Part shown: in pieces, positions 11,223 to 21,771 of the stretch | Layout of the letters: each line of letters starts with the position of its first letter | Numbering within the stretch: the stretch's first letter is position 1 | NCBI GenBank assembly: GCA_026545765.1 | Contig: CM048843.1 | Location: forward strand, 86,739,050-86,803,049 | Source: Plantago major | Taxonomy: Eukaryota > Streptophyta > Magnoliopsida > Lamiales > Plantaginaceae | DNA: 64,000 nt | Direction of reading: 5' to 3' | The notes under the pieces: model-generated | Databases searched by the model: none | What the model was told of the DNA's origin: nothing | Seen by the model: the letters and a program-made list of their open reading frames with translations, nothing else | Made by a program: the position numbers and the translations under genes

Positions 11223-12832
11223 TGTTAGGAATATCTGTTTAGATTTTGATCAACAACCTAATGACTTAGCTTTGCTCAGAAAGGTGGTTAGTACTCTTGG
11301 TTCACTTGAACACTGTAAAAGACGAAACTCACTAAGTATGATAGTCTAGCAAATCTTGTATAGGATGTTAGGTCTTTGAATTTAATTTTTATTCTCTGAA
11401 GAAGACCAAGAAGAAGGCATCTAGCAGGAAAAGTTCAACGAATTTGAAGATTTGAAGACTGCACAAGATTGCTGAAGACAAAGGTTTTTCAGATACCTAT
11501 GACCAGATATCTTGAAGACACAAGCGTTTTTAAATAAACTGTGTTGCAAACGATATCTGAGAAAATAAAAGGTTTCTGAAACGAGGAAAAGTGTCCACAT
11601 ATATTACCTTGGATAAAGATTATGTTTCCGGGAAACAATATATTTTTAACAAGTGGTATCTGGAGTTGTGATAGTCTCTGGAAAAGGACGTGCAAGGCTT
11701 CAGAAAGCATGCATAGTTCCGTTGGCACTACAGGACAAAGTATAGTACAGTGCTTTAAATGCGCGGACAGAAATGTCTGAACAAAAACGGTAGCTTCTGA
11801 AGAAGAAGACAAACCTACTACAGTACTATACTCAGATATCAATAGTTTGAAATTGAGTTAAGCCTAACGGATACTATTCAAATGGCACTCAAATTCATCT
11901 ATAAATATCAACACTTAGACTGCTTGAGTACACACCTTAGAACACTGAACACACAGAACTTATATTGAATACTCTCACAAGCTCTCTCAAGCACACTACT
12001 TACCTTCAAGCTTTCTGTTGCGACCAAAGCTCTTGATTCTAAGTAGCACAAAAGTTCTAAGTGTCCTGATCCTTAACAAGCATTGTTATTTGTGAAAGAG
12101 TTGAACCAAGATTTCATATCTGAGATTCATTCTCTTGAACACTTATCATAGACTTGGGTCAGTAAAGAACAAGATACCATACATTGCAAAGTGTATTAAG
12201 TATACTTGATTCATAGAGCCATCTGAATAACTGAACAAGTTATTAAAGAAGCTCACCTGACAAACTACCTTAACCAACACCTTAATCGGCGTGGAGTACA
12301 TGAAGTACTTAGTTTGGGAAACTAAGGAACAACTCCAAGGTTACTGAGCATAGGAAGTACTTAGTTTGGGAAACTAAGGAATAGCTCAAAAAGGTTTCTG
12401 AGTACAGGAAGTACTTGTCGGAAAGCCGGGAATAACTCAGGGGGAACACTTGGTTGGGAACCTAGTGTATTTAGGAATCTAGAGAAGATACTTGTAAGGT
12501 TACCTCAATTATCTGTCTTAGTGGATTCTAGGTCTGAGAAAGGCCGAAGTGGATTAGTTGAAGGATTACGCCACCTTCCGATACCACTATAAAAAGACTT
12601 GTGTTATTTACTTTCTGCAGTTTATTACTTGCTTTATTTATCTTGCAAAGTATTGACACTTATCTTGCTGAGCACGTGCACTTATCACAGAAAAGTCTTC
12701 CGATCTCTGAAATTAAGTATCAGATATCTTCAGAGATATCTGAGAAACTGTGTTTATCGAGAAAAGATTTAAAAGACTATTCACCCCCCTCCCCCCCCCT
12801 AGTCTTTTACTTTGTCGTTATCTGGACCAACA
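11223..12832 (+). repeat. 3' LTR of the SIRE-like element
   Basis: It runs from TGTTAGGAAT to GGACCAACA, 1610 bp, directly after the polypurine tract. It contains the CTATTCACCCCCC motif near the end that is common in this lineage, and repeated AGATATCT palindromes. The next bases, TATTC (12833-12837), would be one target duplication; its partner is outside the window. Confidence 0.85.
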
Positions 12833-13079
12833 TATTCGTCTTGGCACGATGAATTTAAATATATGTTTAAATATTTTTCGAATTTTTGTATATAATTTTA
12901 TATGAGATTTAATAAAAATATATATGCAGCCAATATACAAAAAATAAACAGTGAAAGATATATTGGCTGAAAATGAAAGTAACTCCACAAAATTTTTTGC
13001 CACGATATAGTTTACGTTTAATAATAAATAGAAATGGGAGGACAAGATAAATTAATCTAGGCAACCCCTAGGTGGTATG

Positions 13080-13500
13080 TGCTCCCCAACATAACGATCT
13101 TGGTCTGGATAATACAAATCTACCAAACCAACATCATCATAAGAAAATCAAACTGATAATTTATGTACTAAAACGTTAGCCTCCCGTTTAACCAACTGGC
13201 AAAACTAATTCTCCATCAAATATATGAATTTCTTTGAAAAGTGAAACAAATGGGCAAAGCTAAAATTTGTCGATTTAAGATATTTAATCACAAAGAACAA
13301 TCACTTTCAATTACTACATGTTGCCACTCAAAATCTTGAACAAATTTAGTTTTAAATTAGGCTGGCAAACCTTCCGCATTTTCAACAACCTAGACATAAA
13401 ATTTTGTCATCAAGTAATTACATTGCCCTCATGATCCCTTGCAACAACACTAATACGTTCCCCTGTTCGCCTATGCTCAACCGTATCAAAATTTCACGTA
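13080..13500 (-). pseudogene. LINE-type RNase H relic
   Basis: The minus strand reads RISVVARDHEGNVIT near 13460-13415 and VKREANVLVHKL near 13190-13153. These are the start and end landmarks of the RNase H-like domain (RVT_3) found at the C-terminus of plant L1-type LINEs and in related single genes. The middle of the domain is not intact and there are several frame breaks. No poly(A) is seen after its end. It could also derive from a cellular RNase H-like gene. Confidence 0.5.
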
Positions 13501-13607
13501 GGATGGCTGGAATTTGAATGAATCTGGTGGGATTTAGCCCATCACCTTTATATTATCTTATTTAATAAATTTATATTTTTCTTTTAATGAATAAAATGAT
13601 TTATTTA

Positions 13608-13610
<3 letters not shown>

Positions 13611-13646
<36 letters not shown>
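13611..13646 (+). repeat. (AAT)n microsatellite
   Basis: About twelve AAT units in a row. Confidence 0.95.
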
Positions 13647-13922
13647 CCAGATTGGTGTCTATAGATTCGTCTTGTCACGGTGAATTCAAATATATGTTCA
13701 AAATATTTTTTGGAGTTTTGTAGATAAATTTATATGACATTTAATAAAAAACTATATACGCAGCCAACATACCAAAAATAAATGGCCAAAGATATATTGG
13801 TTGAAAATGCAACTAATTCCACTAAATCCACATAGGATTGAATTGATTTAATAAATACTCTATTTTTAAATTTTCATCATGATGGGTGTCTAATCGTAGA
13901 CATGAACAAATAGATTAGTATG

Positions 13923-14855
13923 ACTTTTCACTCGAGAAAAGCACAAATGGTCCTGAAGTTTGGGGGGTATGACACACGTAGTCTAACGTTACATGGCCAT
14001 GGTCCGCCCAGTCCAAAAGTTTCAATATCATGCCACGAACAGGACGTTTGGCACAATCTTGACTTTGACCGCTGATGTGGCATGCCACTCAGTTGGCCAA
14101 AGTCAATTTTGACTGCCATGTAATTTTTGCATAAAAGAAAATTGTAAAAGAAATTGAAAATACAGAAAATAAAGAGAAAAATGTAAAGAAAAAAATTAAT
14201 AAAAAATAGGAAATTGGAAATATAGAGAAAAACGTGAAAATCCAGAAAATTGTAAAAGAATTAATCAAGAAGAAAGCCAAAATACCTTCTTCACGCACTG
14301 CAGGTATCTCCGGCCGGGATTTGCATCCGTCCACGACGTAATCCGGTCAGCCACTATGCCACAGTAACAATGTGTCATTCGGGTATGTGCATTCGAGCTG
14401 GAGGAAGAATTCGACATGGTTTATTGGTTCGAATTTGGATTAGGGTTTGTGGGAGAAATTGGGGGAAAATGTGTTGGGTTGTTCTTCTTTAATAGCAGGT
14501 GGTACTTTTTTGTTTCTCCATTTCAATTTGCAATTATTTTTAGGCCTGTGTTGGTTTTTGGAGGGAAGATTGGCGCCACTTTATTTTCCTTTCTTATTAT
14601 TTTTTTTACGTTTTTTTTCTTTACTTTCTGGATTTTCAATTTTCTTTTATGCAAAAATTACATGGCAGTCAAAATTGACTTTGACCAGCTGAGTGGCATG
14701 CCACATCAGCGGTCAAGGTCAAGATTGTGCCAAAAGTCCTGTCCGTGGCATGATTTTGAAACTTTTGGACTGGGCGGACCATGGCCATCTAACGTTAGAC
14801 TGCGTGTGCCATATCCCCAAACTTCAGGACCATTTGTGTCTTTTTCTAGTAAAAG
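13923..14855. mobile_element. non-autonomous DNA transposon with very long inverted repeats (MULE-like)
   Basis: The left arm (13923 to about 14195) and right arm (about 14595-14855) are inverted copies over roughly 260 bp, including ACAAATGGTCCTGAAGTTTG on the left and its complement on the right, then the TGGCATGCCAC and GTCAAAATTGACTTTG blocks. The 400-bp centre has no ORF of note. Long arms and a short centre fit a Mutator-like (MULE) or fold-back element. I could not find a clear 9-bp target duplication, so the superfamily is tentative. Confidence 0.7.
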
Positions 14856-15166
14856 ATTGTGGTTCATCAAAGTAATAATACACTTCGTTGTCTATTTTGT
14901 TCGCTAATATCATATAAATATTTTCAAGAGAAAAATTGTCATGATGAGTGTTTAGTTGTAAATATACACGAATATATAGAGAGAGTAATGTATATTAAGA
15001 AATTGTATTTTTAACCTAGCTATTGTAAATTTTGACATGTTTTGATTATCATCGTAACCAAACAAATTACATTCTTAAAAGCCTATAATAATATGGATGA
15101 CATTATTAACAACGTATTTGGATTCCACATGTATCAACCTTATCGATAATACATTACTAGTCATTC
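14856..15166. other. AT-rich spacer
   Basis: I see no gene, repeat or RNA structure here. Confidence 0.5.
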
Positions 15167-15295
15167 TATGGTTTTCACTACCCTACAGCATGCCGTACTA
15201 TCTCCTTATGCTTTAAATATTGTACTACCATATTCATTTAATGTTGTACAGTCCAACACACTAAACCACATGATGTAGGGTAGAAAACCCCATTG
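15167..15295. mobile_element. short fold-back MITE, copy 1
   Basis: The left end GGTTTTCACTACCCTACA is mirrored by TGTAGGGTAGAAAACC on the right, with a CTCCTTATGCTTTAAA block inside. A related copy lies at 34780-34925. No coding potential. Confidence 0.6.
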
Positions 15296-15339
15296 AAACC
15301 ACACCAATCTTCGTGATAATGAACACCTCTCAACAACTA

Positions 15340-15694
15340 TAGTGGGCTATTGTCATTCAATTCCAAGAGACCCAAATACGAGGCCCAGTTAAAAAGCCCA
15401 TCTCAACAAACCTCACTTATCACGATTACCCAATCTTTTCCAAAATTAGCAATCTGGATGAATTGACTATAAATTTTCGGTAATATAAATTGACTATCCA
15501 TCTACCCCAAATCAACGGCCACAAACAATCCACCAAAACCCCTAGCCGTCAGATCACCATCCACGTACCCTAATCCCTCAAAACTCCAAATTCCTCTCAC
15601 AAATATAAAACCACCTTCTCTCCCACTCCTAAACCTCACTCTCACAAACCAAAACCTAATCACTAGGGTTTTGGAAAAACAATTCTCATCAACA
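15340..15694 (+). promoter_or_regulatory. promoter and 5' UTR of the GRP2-like gene
   Basis: Three site II type motifs (TGGGCT at 15343, GGCCCA at 15382, AGCCCA at 15395) lie upstream of an AAATATAAAA TATA box at 15601-15610. A pyrimidine-rich leader (CTTCTCTCCCACTCC and CTCACTCTCAC) follows. The reverse telo-box TAGGGTTT is at 15664. Site II and telo-box pairs are known from plant translation and cell-division genes, which suits an abundant RNA-binding protein in growing tissue. Confidence 0.65.
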
Positions 15695-16333
15695 ATGGCT
15701 GACGGCGATGTGAAAAAGGGCACGGTCAAGTGGTTCAACGACACCAAGGGCTTCGGATTCATCTCTCCGGATGACGGCAGCGAGGATCTCTTCGTCCACC
15801 AGTCCTCGATCAAGTCCGACGGCTTCCGATCCCTCGGCGACGGCGAGCAGGTCGAGTACGTCGTGGAGGAAGGTCACGACGGTCGATTGAAGGCTGCTAA
15901 CGTCACCGGACCTGGTGGCGCTTCTGTTCAAGGCTCCACGCGCGGATCTGGTGGTGGAGGCGGCGGCGGCGGCTACGGCGGTGGCGGCGGTGGTGGTTAC
16001 AACGGTGGAGGTAGTCGTGGTGGTGGTAGGTACGGTGGTGATGGTGGCGGATATGGCGGCGGTGGCGGTGGATATGGTGGAGGTGGTGGTGGATATGGCG
16101 GTGGCGGCGGCGGATCGAGGGGATCTGGATGCTACAAGTGTGGTGAGGAAGGACACATGGCTAGGGACTGCTCGCAGGGAGGTGGAGGCGGTGGTGATCG
16201 GTATGGAGGAGGTGGTGGTGGGAGGTATGGTGGTGGTGGTGGTGGTGGACGTGGAGGAGGAGGTGGTGGTGGGTGCTATAACTGTGGAGAAGGTGGTCAC
16301 TTTGCCCGTGAATGCCCTACTCAAAGCCATTAA
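15695..16333 (+). CDS. GRP2: glycine-rich cold-shock-domain RNA-binding protein
   Basis: The product has 212 residues and no intron is needed. The ATG at 15695 starts [15 protein letters not shown], the usual family start. Residues 8-75 are a cold-shock domain with RNP1 (KGFGFI) and RNP2 (DLFVHQ). Residues 80-145 and 160-193 are glycine-rich, and two CCHC zinc knuckles follow the CX2CX4HX4C rule: [14 protein letters not shown] (146-159) and [14 protein letters not shown] (194-207). This order and size match plant GRP2/CSP2 and CSP4 (about 200 residues), nuclear and cytoplasmic RNA chaperones that melt RNA structure and act in cold response, flowering and seed development. CSP1 and CSP3 have more knuckles. 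Codons are GC-rich compared with the AT-rich surroundings. The exact paralogue (CSP2 or CSP4) cannot be settled by eye. Confidence 0.95.
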   Translation: MADGDVKKGTVKWFNDTKGFGFISPDDGSEDLFVHQSSIKSDGFRSLGDGEQVEYVVEEGHDGRLKAANVTGPGGASVQGSTRGSGGGGGGGGYGGGGGGGYNGGGSRGGGRYGGDGGGYGGGGGGYGGGGGGYGGGGGGSRGSGCYKCGEEGHMARDCSQGGGGGGDRYGGGGGGRYGGGGGGGRGGGGGGGCYNCGEGGHFARECPTQSH

Positions 16334-18060
16334 TCGAGATGGTGGTTATTTAGTCGTTTGGTTTCGTGTTTTGATTTATGTTATGATGGATGGTTTACTT
16401 AATTATTGCTGTTAGTTTTTATTTTTGGTTATCGGATATTGATTATGCTGGTGAACTTAGCGAGCCATGGTTTATGGTGAACTTTTGACCCTGTTTTGAT
16501 TGTTCTGGATTTTGGTATTGATGGAAGGGCGTTTACCATTAGTCCATTGCATTGTGTCTTGTTTATGATTGTTTTGTTTACTTACGTTTGATGCTCTTTT
16601 GGATGGATGATCTGGTATAATTTGGTACTGTTGAATTCTTTAGAATTAGTTTGTGATCATGTTGGGAAAATCTCATGAGCTGAAGTTTTTGGTATTTATG
16701 TGATCACTTGTTTTTTAAAGTTCTGTAATTATGTTTGCAAAATATCACTGGTATTTGCCATTCTATTGTGTCATATTCATGACGAGTTTGTTTGCTGGCT
16801 TATGCTTGTTAATTGTCTGATGATCCTTCTGTATGCTTGATGCTCTGTTTGATGGATGGTTGGTATGATTTTGTCTTGTTAAATTCGGTTCAAATTTTAG
16901 TCGGTAATAATTTTCCTGAAGTCTCAAATTGCCCAAGAGTTTGGTATTTAGATGATCACTGGTTTTTGGAAGTTTTGTAATCATGTTGGAATTTTTTTGA
17001 TCATTAATCACTTTACAGGGCTTGAGTTTTATAATTGTTTAACTGGATGGTGTTTGCTATCATTGTTCTTCCCTGCTCTAACAGTGTGTTCGAACTTAAA
17101 CTGTCAATGAAGAAAGGGCGTATACCATTATGTTGTGTCTTGTTTATTATTTTGTATACTGGTTTATGTTTGTTGATTATCTGATGTTGCCTCTGTATTT
17201 TGATGCTCTATTTGATGGATGATTGTGGTATAGTTTGGTTATGTTAATTTCTGTCAAAAATTTAGTTTGTCATAATGTTGCAAAAATCTCAAGATTGAAG
17301 AGTTGGGTATTTTGGTTATAATTGGTTTTTGTGATTTCTCTAATTATTGCTAAATCTTGAATCAATCTCTTTCAAGGGCTTGAGTTTACATATGGTTGGT
17401 GTTAAACTGGATTAATTCATACAAGGGATGTTGTTTGCCATCATTGCTCTCCCTAACACCTGGTGCGAATATGATATACATGGTGAATAGTATGAGGGGA
17501 TACCAATGCGAGTACCTGTATGCCCACTGTTTATATAACTGGTTAAACTATCTGTGTTTGCCCAAAATAAGTATTTTTCTTATGGAGAATTAACGTTGTA
17601 GATCAAAGGATAGATGCACATATGCTTACAGCTAAATTGGTTCGGTTTTTCATTTACTTGGCCTTCTCTATTTTAAATGATGTCTCGAGTTTTTGGTAGT
17701 ACTCTGTTGGGTTTATTTAAAAAGTTTGAACAGCCTCTATTATTCCGTGGATTGTGAATCACATTCTCGAATCTTGATATCTATGCACTCAGTTTCTTGA
17801 CTTCAATTCTTTCAATAATGATGGCCAAGTTTTGTTAGTGAGATAAAATGGAAACCACTAGGTTTGGTGCATTCTGTAATCACAATGGCATTCATGAGTG
17901 ATTTTAAGGTGAGTTTTGGGTCAAAGCATCCAGAAGAATGGGTCAGGGGTAATCAATGCTGGAAGCCAGGGATATGGTTGTGTGTGTGATGGTATATGGG
18001 GTAACAAAGGGTAGATGCATATGCTGTCAGAAAACATGTCCTTGTTCTAATTCTTAATTA
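16334..18060 (+). other. 3' region of the GRP2-like gene, no further gene
   Basis: The T-rich sequence after the stop contains the 3' UTR and probably several poly(A) signals. I see no convincing ORF. Part of it (16521-17345) consists of diverged tandem repeats, listed separately. Confidence 0.5.
16521..17345 (+). repeat. three diverged tandem units after the GRP2-like gene
   Basis: Three units share the order AAGGGCG-TACCATT, TGTGTCTTGTTTAT, GATGCTCT.TTTGATGGATG and AATGTTG.AAAATCTCA. The GATGCTCT landmark is at about 16588, 16838 and 17199. They look like local duplications of the gene's 3' flank or of a 3' UTR intron. Confidence 0.65.
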
Positions 18061-18292
18061 CTCTCTTCATTTCGGAGAAATTGTTACAATTTGGATTTGC
18101 ACCAATTTTAAGAAAAATTAAAAAGTATAAGTGGGCCCATGATTATTAGAGATTAAATGAGTGTCATATTGTAATAAAATTGAAAGGTAGGGAGTTTTAT
18201 TATTTAATTAGTTTCCATAAATGGAAATTGTAACAATTTTAGTGAAACGTCGGAAACGGAAAGTTGTAATACTTTTTCTGAAATAGAGGGAG
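18061..18292. mobile_element. Stowaway-like MITE
   Basis: A 232-bp element with ends CTCTCTTCATTTCGGAG and CTGAAATAGAGGGAG, flanked by TA on both sides, the Tc1/mariner target duplication. There is no ORF. It is non-autonomous. Confidence 0.8.
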
Positions 18293-19166
18293 TATTTCTT
18301 TACAGTGTACTGTGAATTGGTGATATTAGCTTGATTCTGTAGAACTGTAGAGTTTGAAACTCAAATGTTTAGCAGCAATTGAATAGTGGACTTGTGGGTG
18401 AACTGTTCATGTGGGGAAGAAATACTGTGGAAAAATCACATTCCCGATTCTTGTTCTTTAGGAGTTTGTTCTTGCTCATTTTGGCATGCCAATTAAGCAA
18501 GTGGATTTGAAAATCAAATTCATTAAACTGTTGAAATACAATGAAAAGCTTCCAAGGATTTGTTGTAATGTTATTTTATATGAGGGGGAAACTAAAATAA
18601 CCTTGACCATTTTTTACCATGGGAGTCTCCTTTGAATAATTTGTCAAGTCGTTTAGCTTCACAATCAATTGCCACCTCAACAGGAAAAACAAATACGCAT
18701 CATTGTCGGATGAATTAAAACTGATTTTATATGACATAGCTTTGAGGTTTTACAATATCCACAGCTAATATAATTTTTTTCATTTTCATTAATATATTAA
18801 TATTTTGGATAATTTATCCAAGTCGCCCATTTAAATTCCGATATAATCTCATATATATTTTTGCTCCATTGGGTCTTCAAATCCTGAGTCTGTCGATGCC
18901 GTGCATGTATTACAATTTTAGTGATGTGTTGCTTTTTTTCATACTTTCTCCGTTCCGGAATAAATTTCCCACTTTAACTTTTTTGCGGTTAAACTTTTCC
19001 AACTTTGACTAAAAATTAATCTTAAACCGTAAATGTAAAATGTTCAATTTTTTTATATAATGAAAATTTAGACACGAGTTTTAAGATAAAAGTAAATAAA
19101 GTATAAGTGGTTGTTTGGGAATCGATTAAAATGGACAGGGTTTTAATTTGGTTTTAACCGTGTATA
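18293..19166. other. spacer with a one-ended MITE fragment
   Basis: No gene is seen. Around 18950 the sequence CTTTCTCCGTTCCGGAATAAA looks like one end of a Stowaway-type element (to about 19115); the matching end is absent. Confidence 0.5.
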
Positions 19167-19171
19167 GTAAC

Positions 19172-19680
19172 TGTTAAGTATCCAATCTCAAACGCACAAT
19201 CGACCAACTACCAATCAAACACCAATAAGCAATCACACAAAGAACACAAAGAATTTACGTGGTTCGATTGAATCGCTTCAATCTACATCCTTTTGGTATC
19301 TCAACTACAAGCTTGTTACAGAGAATTAAAACGAAATACAGCCTGAATTCGCTATACAATACTCACAACAACAGCTCACAAAACGCTCTCAATCACAGAG
19401 AAAACGAAAACTGAAATCTGGAACTTGGAATTGATCTAAACTGCAAGCTAAGCTCTCTTACTCTGTTTTTATTTGATGAAGAAGAAGAATAACCGCTCGA
19501 GTAGCAGTAACCGTTAGATCATAACAAACACTTTCAATCCAACGGATGGCACAAAGTCGCATTATCATTAACCCATATGAAATACGTTTCTTCTGCTGCC
19601 TTTCAACAAACCAACTTCAAATAATAACAAACCAGTCCCTGAACTTCTGACATTATTCGAAACAACCCCAAAACATAACA
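19172..19680 (-). repeat. solo LTR with perfect 5-bp target duplication
   Basis: A 509-bp unit starts TGTTAAG and ends CATAACA, flanked by GTAAC at 19167-19171 and 19681-19685. The TTTACGTGGTTCG block and an AT-rich TATA-like stretch, best read on the minus strand, resemble LTRs of Tork/Tnt1-like copia elements. There is no internal region, so it is a solo LTR. Confidence 0.85.
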
Positions 19681-19689
19681 GTAACAAAA

Positions 19690-20238
19690 TTATAATTTTA
19701 AGCGTAACTTAGAGGAGATGCTGGATCTCGTTGTGGAAACAGAGAGCAAAGACCCAATGGCTAGCGGAGGGCGACCGGAACACAAAATTTTTTCATGCCC
19801 AGTCGTCGAAGCGGGCCAATCAGAATGAAATTGCGGGATTGCAAGATAAGTTTGGTGAAATTCAGCCGAGACCGCCGAGATCCTTGCTGTGCACCATGGA
19901 ATTGAACTGGCAGTGGAGCAGGGTTGGCAAGAGATTATTGTTGAGAGTGACTGCTTGGGAGCTGTTACAGCTATCAATTCGCCTTCTCCTTGCTTGCTGG
20001 CTGGTGGACACTTTATTGATGTTTTTAAGTCTAAGTTTTTTTGAGAAAATAAGTTTTCCTTTTTTCAGTCAAGACATGTTTACGGTACTGCTAATAGCAT
20101 TGCTCATGAGCTTTCTAAGTTATATAGTTGTTGAAGATCGTGACGGTCTTTCGGATTTACCTGTCAGTAAAGGTGATCCGTATACTCTTGTTTCATTTGA
20201 ATGTAATCCATATTTCTTGTAAAAAAAAAAAAAAAAAA
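19690..20238 (+). mobile_element. 5'-truncated, internally deleted L1-type LINE
   Basis: Positions 19700-19865 encode KTQWLAEGDRNTKFFHAQSS, the landmark just before the reverse transcriptase domain in plant LINEs. From about 19866 the sequence jumps to the C-terminal RNase H-like domain, with AVHHGIELAVEQGW, IIVESDCLGAV and ANSIAHELSKL, in more than one frame. The element ends with 18 A at 20221-20238, as expected for target-primed reverse transcription. The reverse transcriptase itself is missing. A clear target duplication was not found. It abuts the solo LTR on its left. Confidence 0.75.
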
Positions 20239-21771
20239 CACTTTTTTTTTTTTTTTTTTTTAACAAATAAACGGACTCAAACATCACATGAAAGCACTCC
20301 TTCCAAACCCGTCATCAGTTCTAAAGTTGAAGGCCTTTTGCCCCAAATCTAAAGACTAATTCTACCTATACATGTTGAAACAATTAATAAATGTAAATCT
20401 TGTATTTTTTAAGGCAAAATGCTACGGTGGATGTGACGCATCGCCATGAAGTATCCCACTTCATAGCTGAGCGATTACTTCGTAATCAATCTCTTCTTGG
20501 TAGTAGTTGCATAAATCAAAAAGCCACACACTATACCTGAAATTTTCAGCATTCTTTATACCTTGATATTGACCCATCTTGCTAATTTGCAACAATAAAC
20601 TTATCTCCCTATTGTTGCTGTAAAATCCCTCAAAAATTAATTTCAAGATACGAGTGGGTTTGAAAGGTACGATCAAAGTAGTTTCTTTCAAATTCTTCTC
20701 CCCTTCTATAGTCTCATCATCACTTTCCTCTAACTATTTCATCACCTTCCTCATAAGCACTCTAACTATCACACTCAGTCCCATGTTCGTCAAATGCCAC
20801 CCCCGTGCCACCTCCATATCATGACCTTCCTCACTCTCACTAGTCTCTTTTTATTAGTTTTCTCATTCTCTTCATGGACCTCTTCATCACCATTCAAGTG
20901 CTCCAGAAATACACCAACTGAAACCCCAAGCTACATGCATCAATGACAGTCCACAACAGTTTATGCCACTCTTTGACACGTGGCAATTTACTAATCTTGG
21001 ATCAATATCACACATCCTAAGTATTAATGCACTAGAATACTCATTTATCAACATTGCACCAATCAAATTAGTCAACTACCCCTCCATCATAATATGTCTT
21101 CTTCTTGTCAAACTTACCATGATGATGCATTACAACTGTAAAGTTTAAACTACATGGTACTGCAAAAAAAAAAAAAAAAAGAGTGCATTACTTAGTTTCA
21201 ATATATAACCAACACCCATGAACTATTGCACATAGAGTTAACAATGGGGGACATGGAGAATATTCTACACCCAAACAACCCTAACCCAGTCACAATATTG
21301 TATACTTAAATAAACAATGATATTCATTAGCATAAAAAATATTTTAAAAAACTAATTTTTTTACTTCCGTTCGAATAAAATAGAAGCAGTATAAACACTT
21401 ACCATATTCGGGAGTGCGACCTTCTGGATTCCGTTTCTTCCAATACATTGCAATTCCGATCAGAATCGATCGATCGATAGGTTTTAAAATTTTGATTTTC
21501 TCATGAATTAATTCAGGAAATGAATGAAATTAGGTCTAATTGGTGTTGTATATACACCTTCACTAACAGATCTATTAACCTCGTTAACTATTTGTGTTAC
21601 GGTGAAGTGTTTTGAAACGTTTTTGTGTAAAATGAAAAGAAAAAAAAAAGATTTGGGATAAGTTAAAAAACCAATAAGAGTTATTAGTGTAAATTTTCTT
21701 TTCTCATAATAATAATCTTGATAATTTATTTATATAATTAATATGGTTACTACAAGTGGGCATTACATTAA
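20239..21771. other. spacer without recognisable gene
   Basis: A 20-base poly(T) follows the LINE tail directly, and an A tract lies near 21163-21180. Short reading frames here have no recognisable motifs. I see no gene. Confidence 0.5.

Larger units (their letters stand above)
1..12832 (+). mobile_element. SIRE-like Ty1/copia LTR retrotransposon, 3' part
   Basis: The 5' LTR, gag and most of pol lie before the window. What is visible in order is the pol RNase H end (1-592), a spacer with a 28-bp tandem repeat, a very long post-pol ORF (1378 to 10828, interrupted), a degenerate polypurine tract just before 11223, and the 3' LTR (11223-12832). A long extra ORF between pol and the 3' LTR is the hallmark of the SIRE/Maximus lineage. 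Two things were inserted into or rearranged within the post-pol ORF: an inverted gag-to-integrase block (about 1760-4593) and an inverted solo LTR of the same family (7097-8748). The element is a fossil with several breaks. By eye the two LTR copies differ by roughly a tenth or more, so it is not recent. Confidence 0.85.
12836..13824. repeat. diverged direct repeat, about 160 bp, flanking a LINE relic
   Basis: Positions 12836-12995 and 13667-13824 are two direct copies. Both begin CGTCTTG.CACG.TGAAT and continue through AAATATATGTT, a GCAGCCAA motif and AGATATATTGG. By eye they are about 80 percent alike. The copia 3' LTR ends exactly at the edge of the left copy. Between them lies the RNase H relic and an (AAT)n run. 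They may be ends of an unrecognised element. Confidence 0.7.

Noticed and set aside
15689-16330. Long open frame antisense to the GRP2-like gene (about 213 codons, Thr/Ser/Ala-rich)
   Set aside because: It is a by-product of glycine codons and high GC in the sense gene; no domain is visible.
15915-16415. Second plus-strand frame over the GRP2-like gene
   Set aside because: It overlaps the clear cold-shock/zinc-knuckle frame and encodes only Val/Ala/Gly low-complexity sequence.
20461-21148. Short frames between the LINE and the CACTA element as possible small genes
   Set aside because: No motif, no codon bias, no neighbouring signals.
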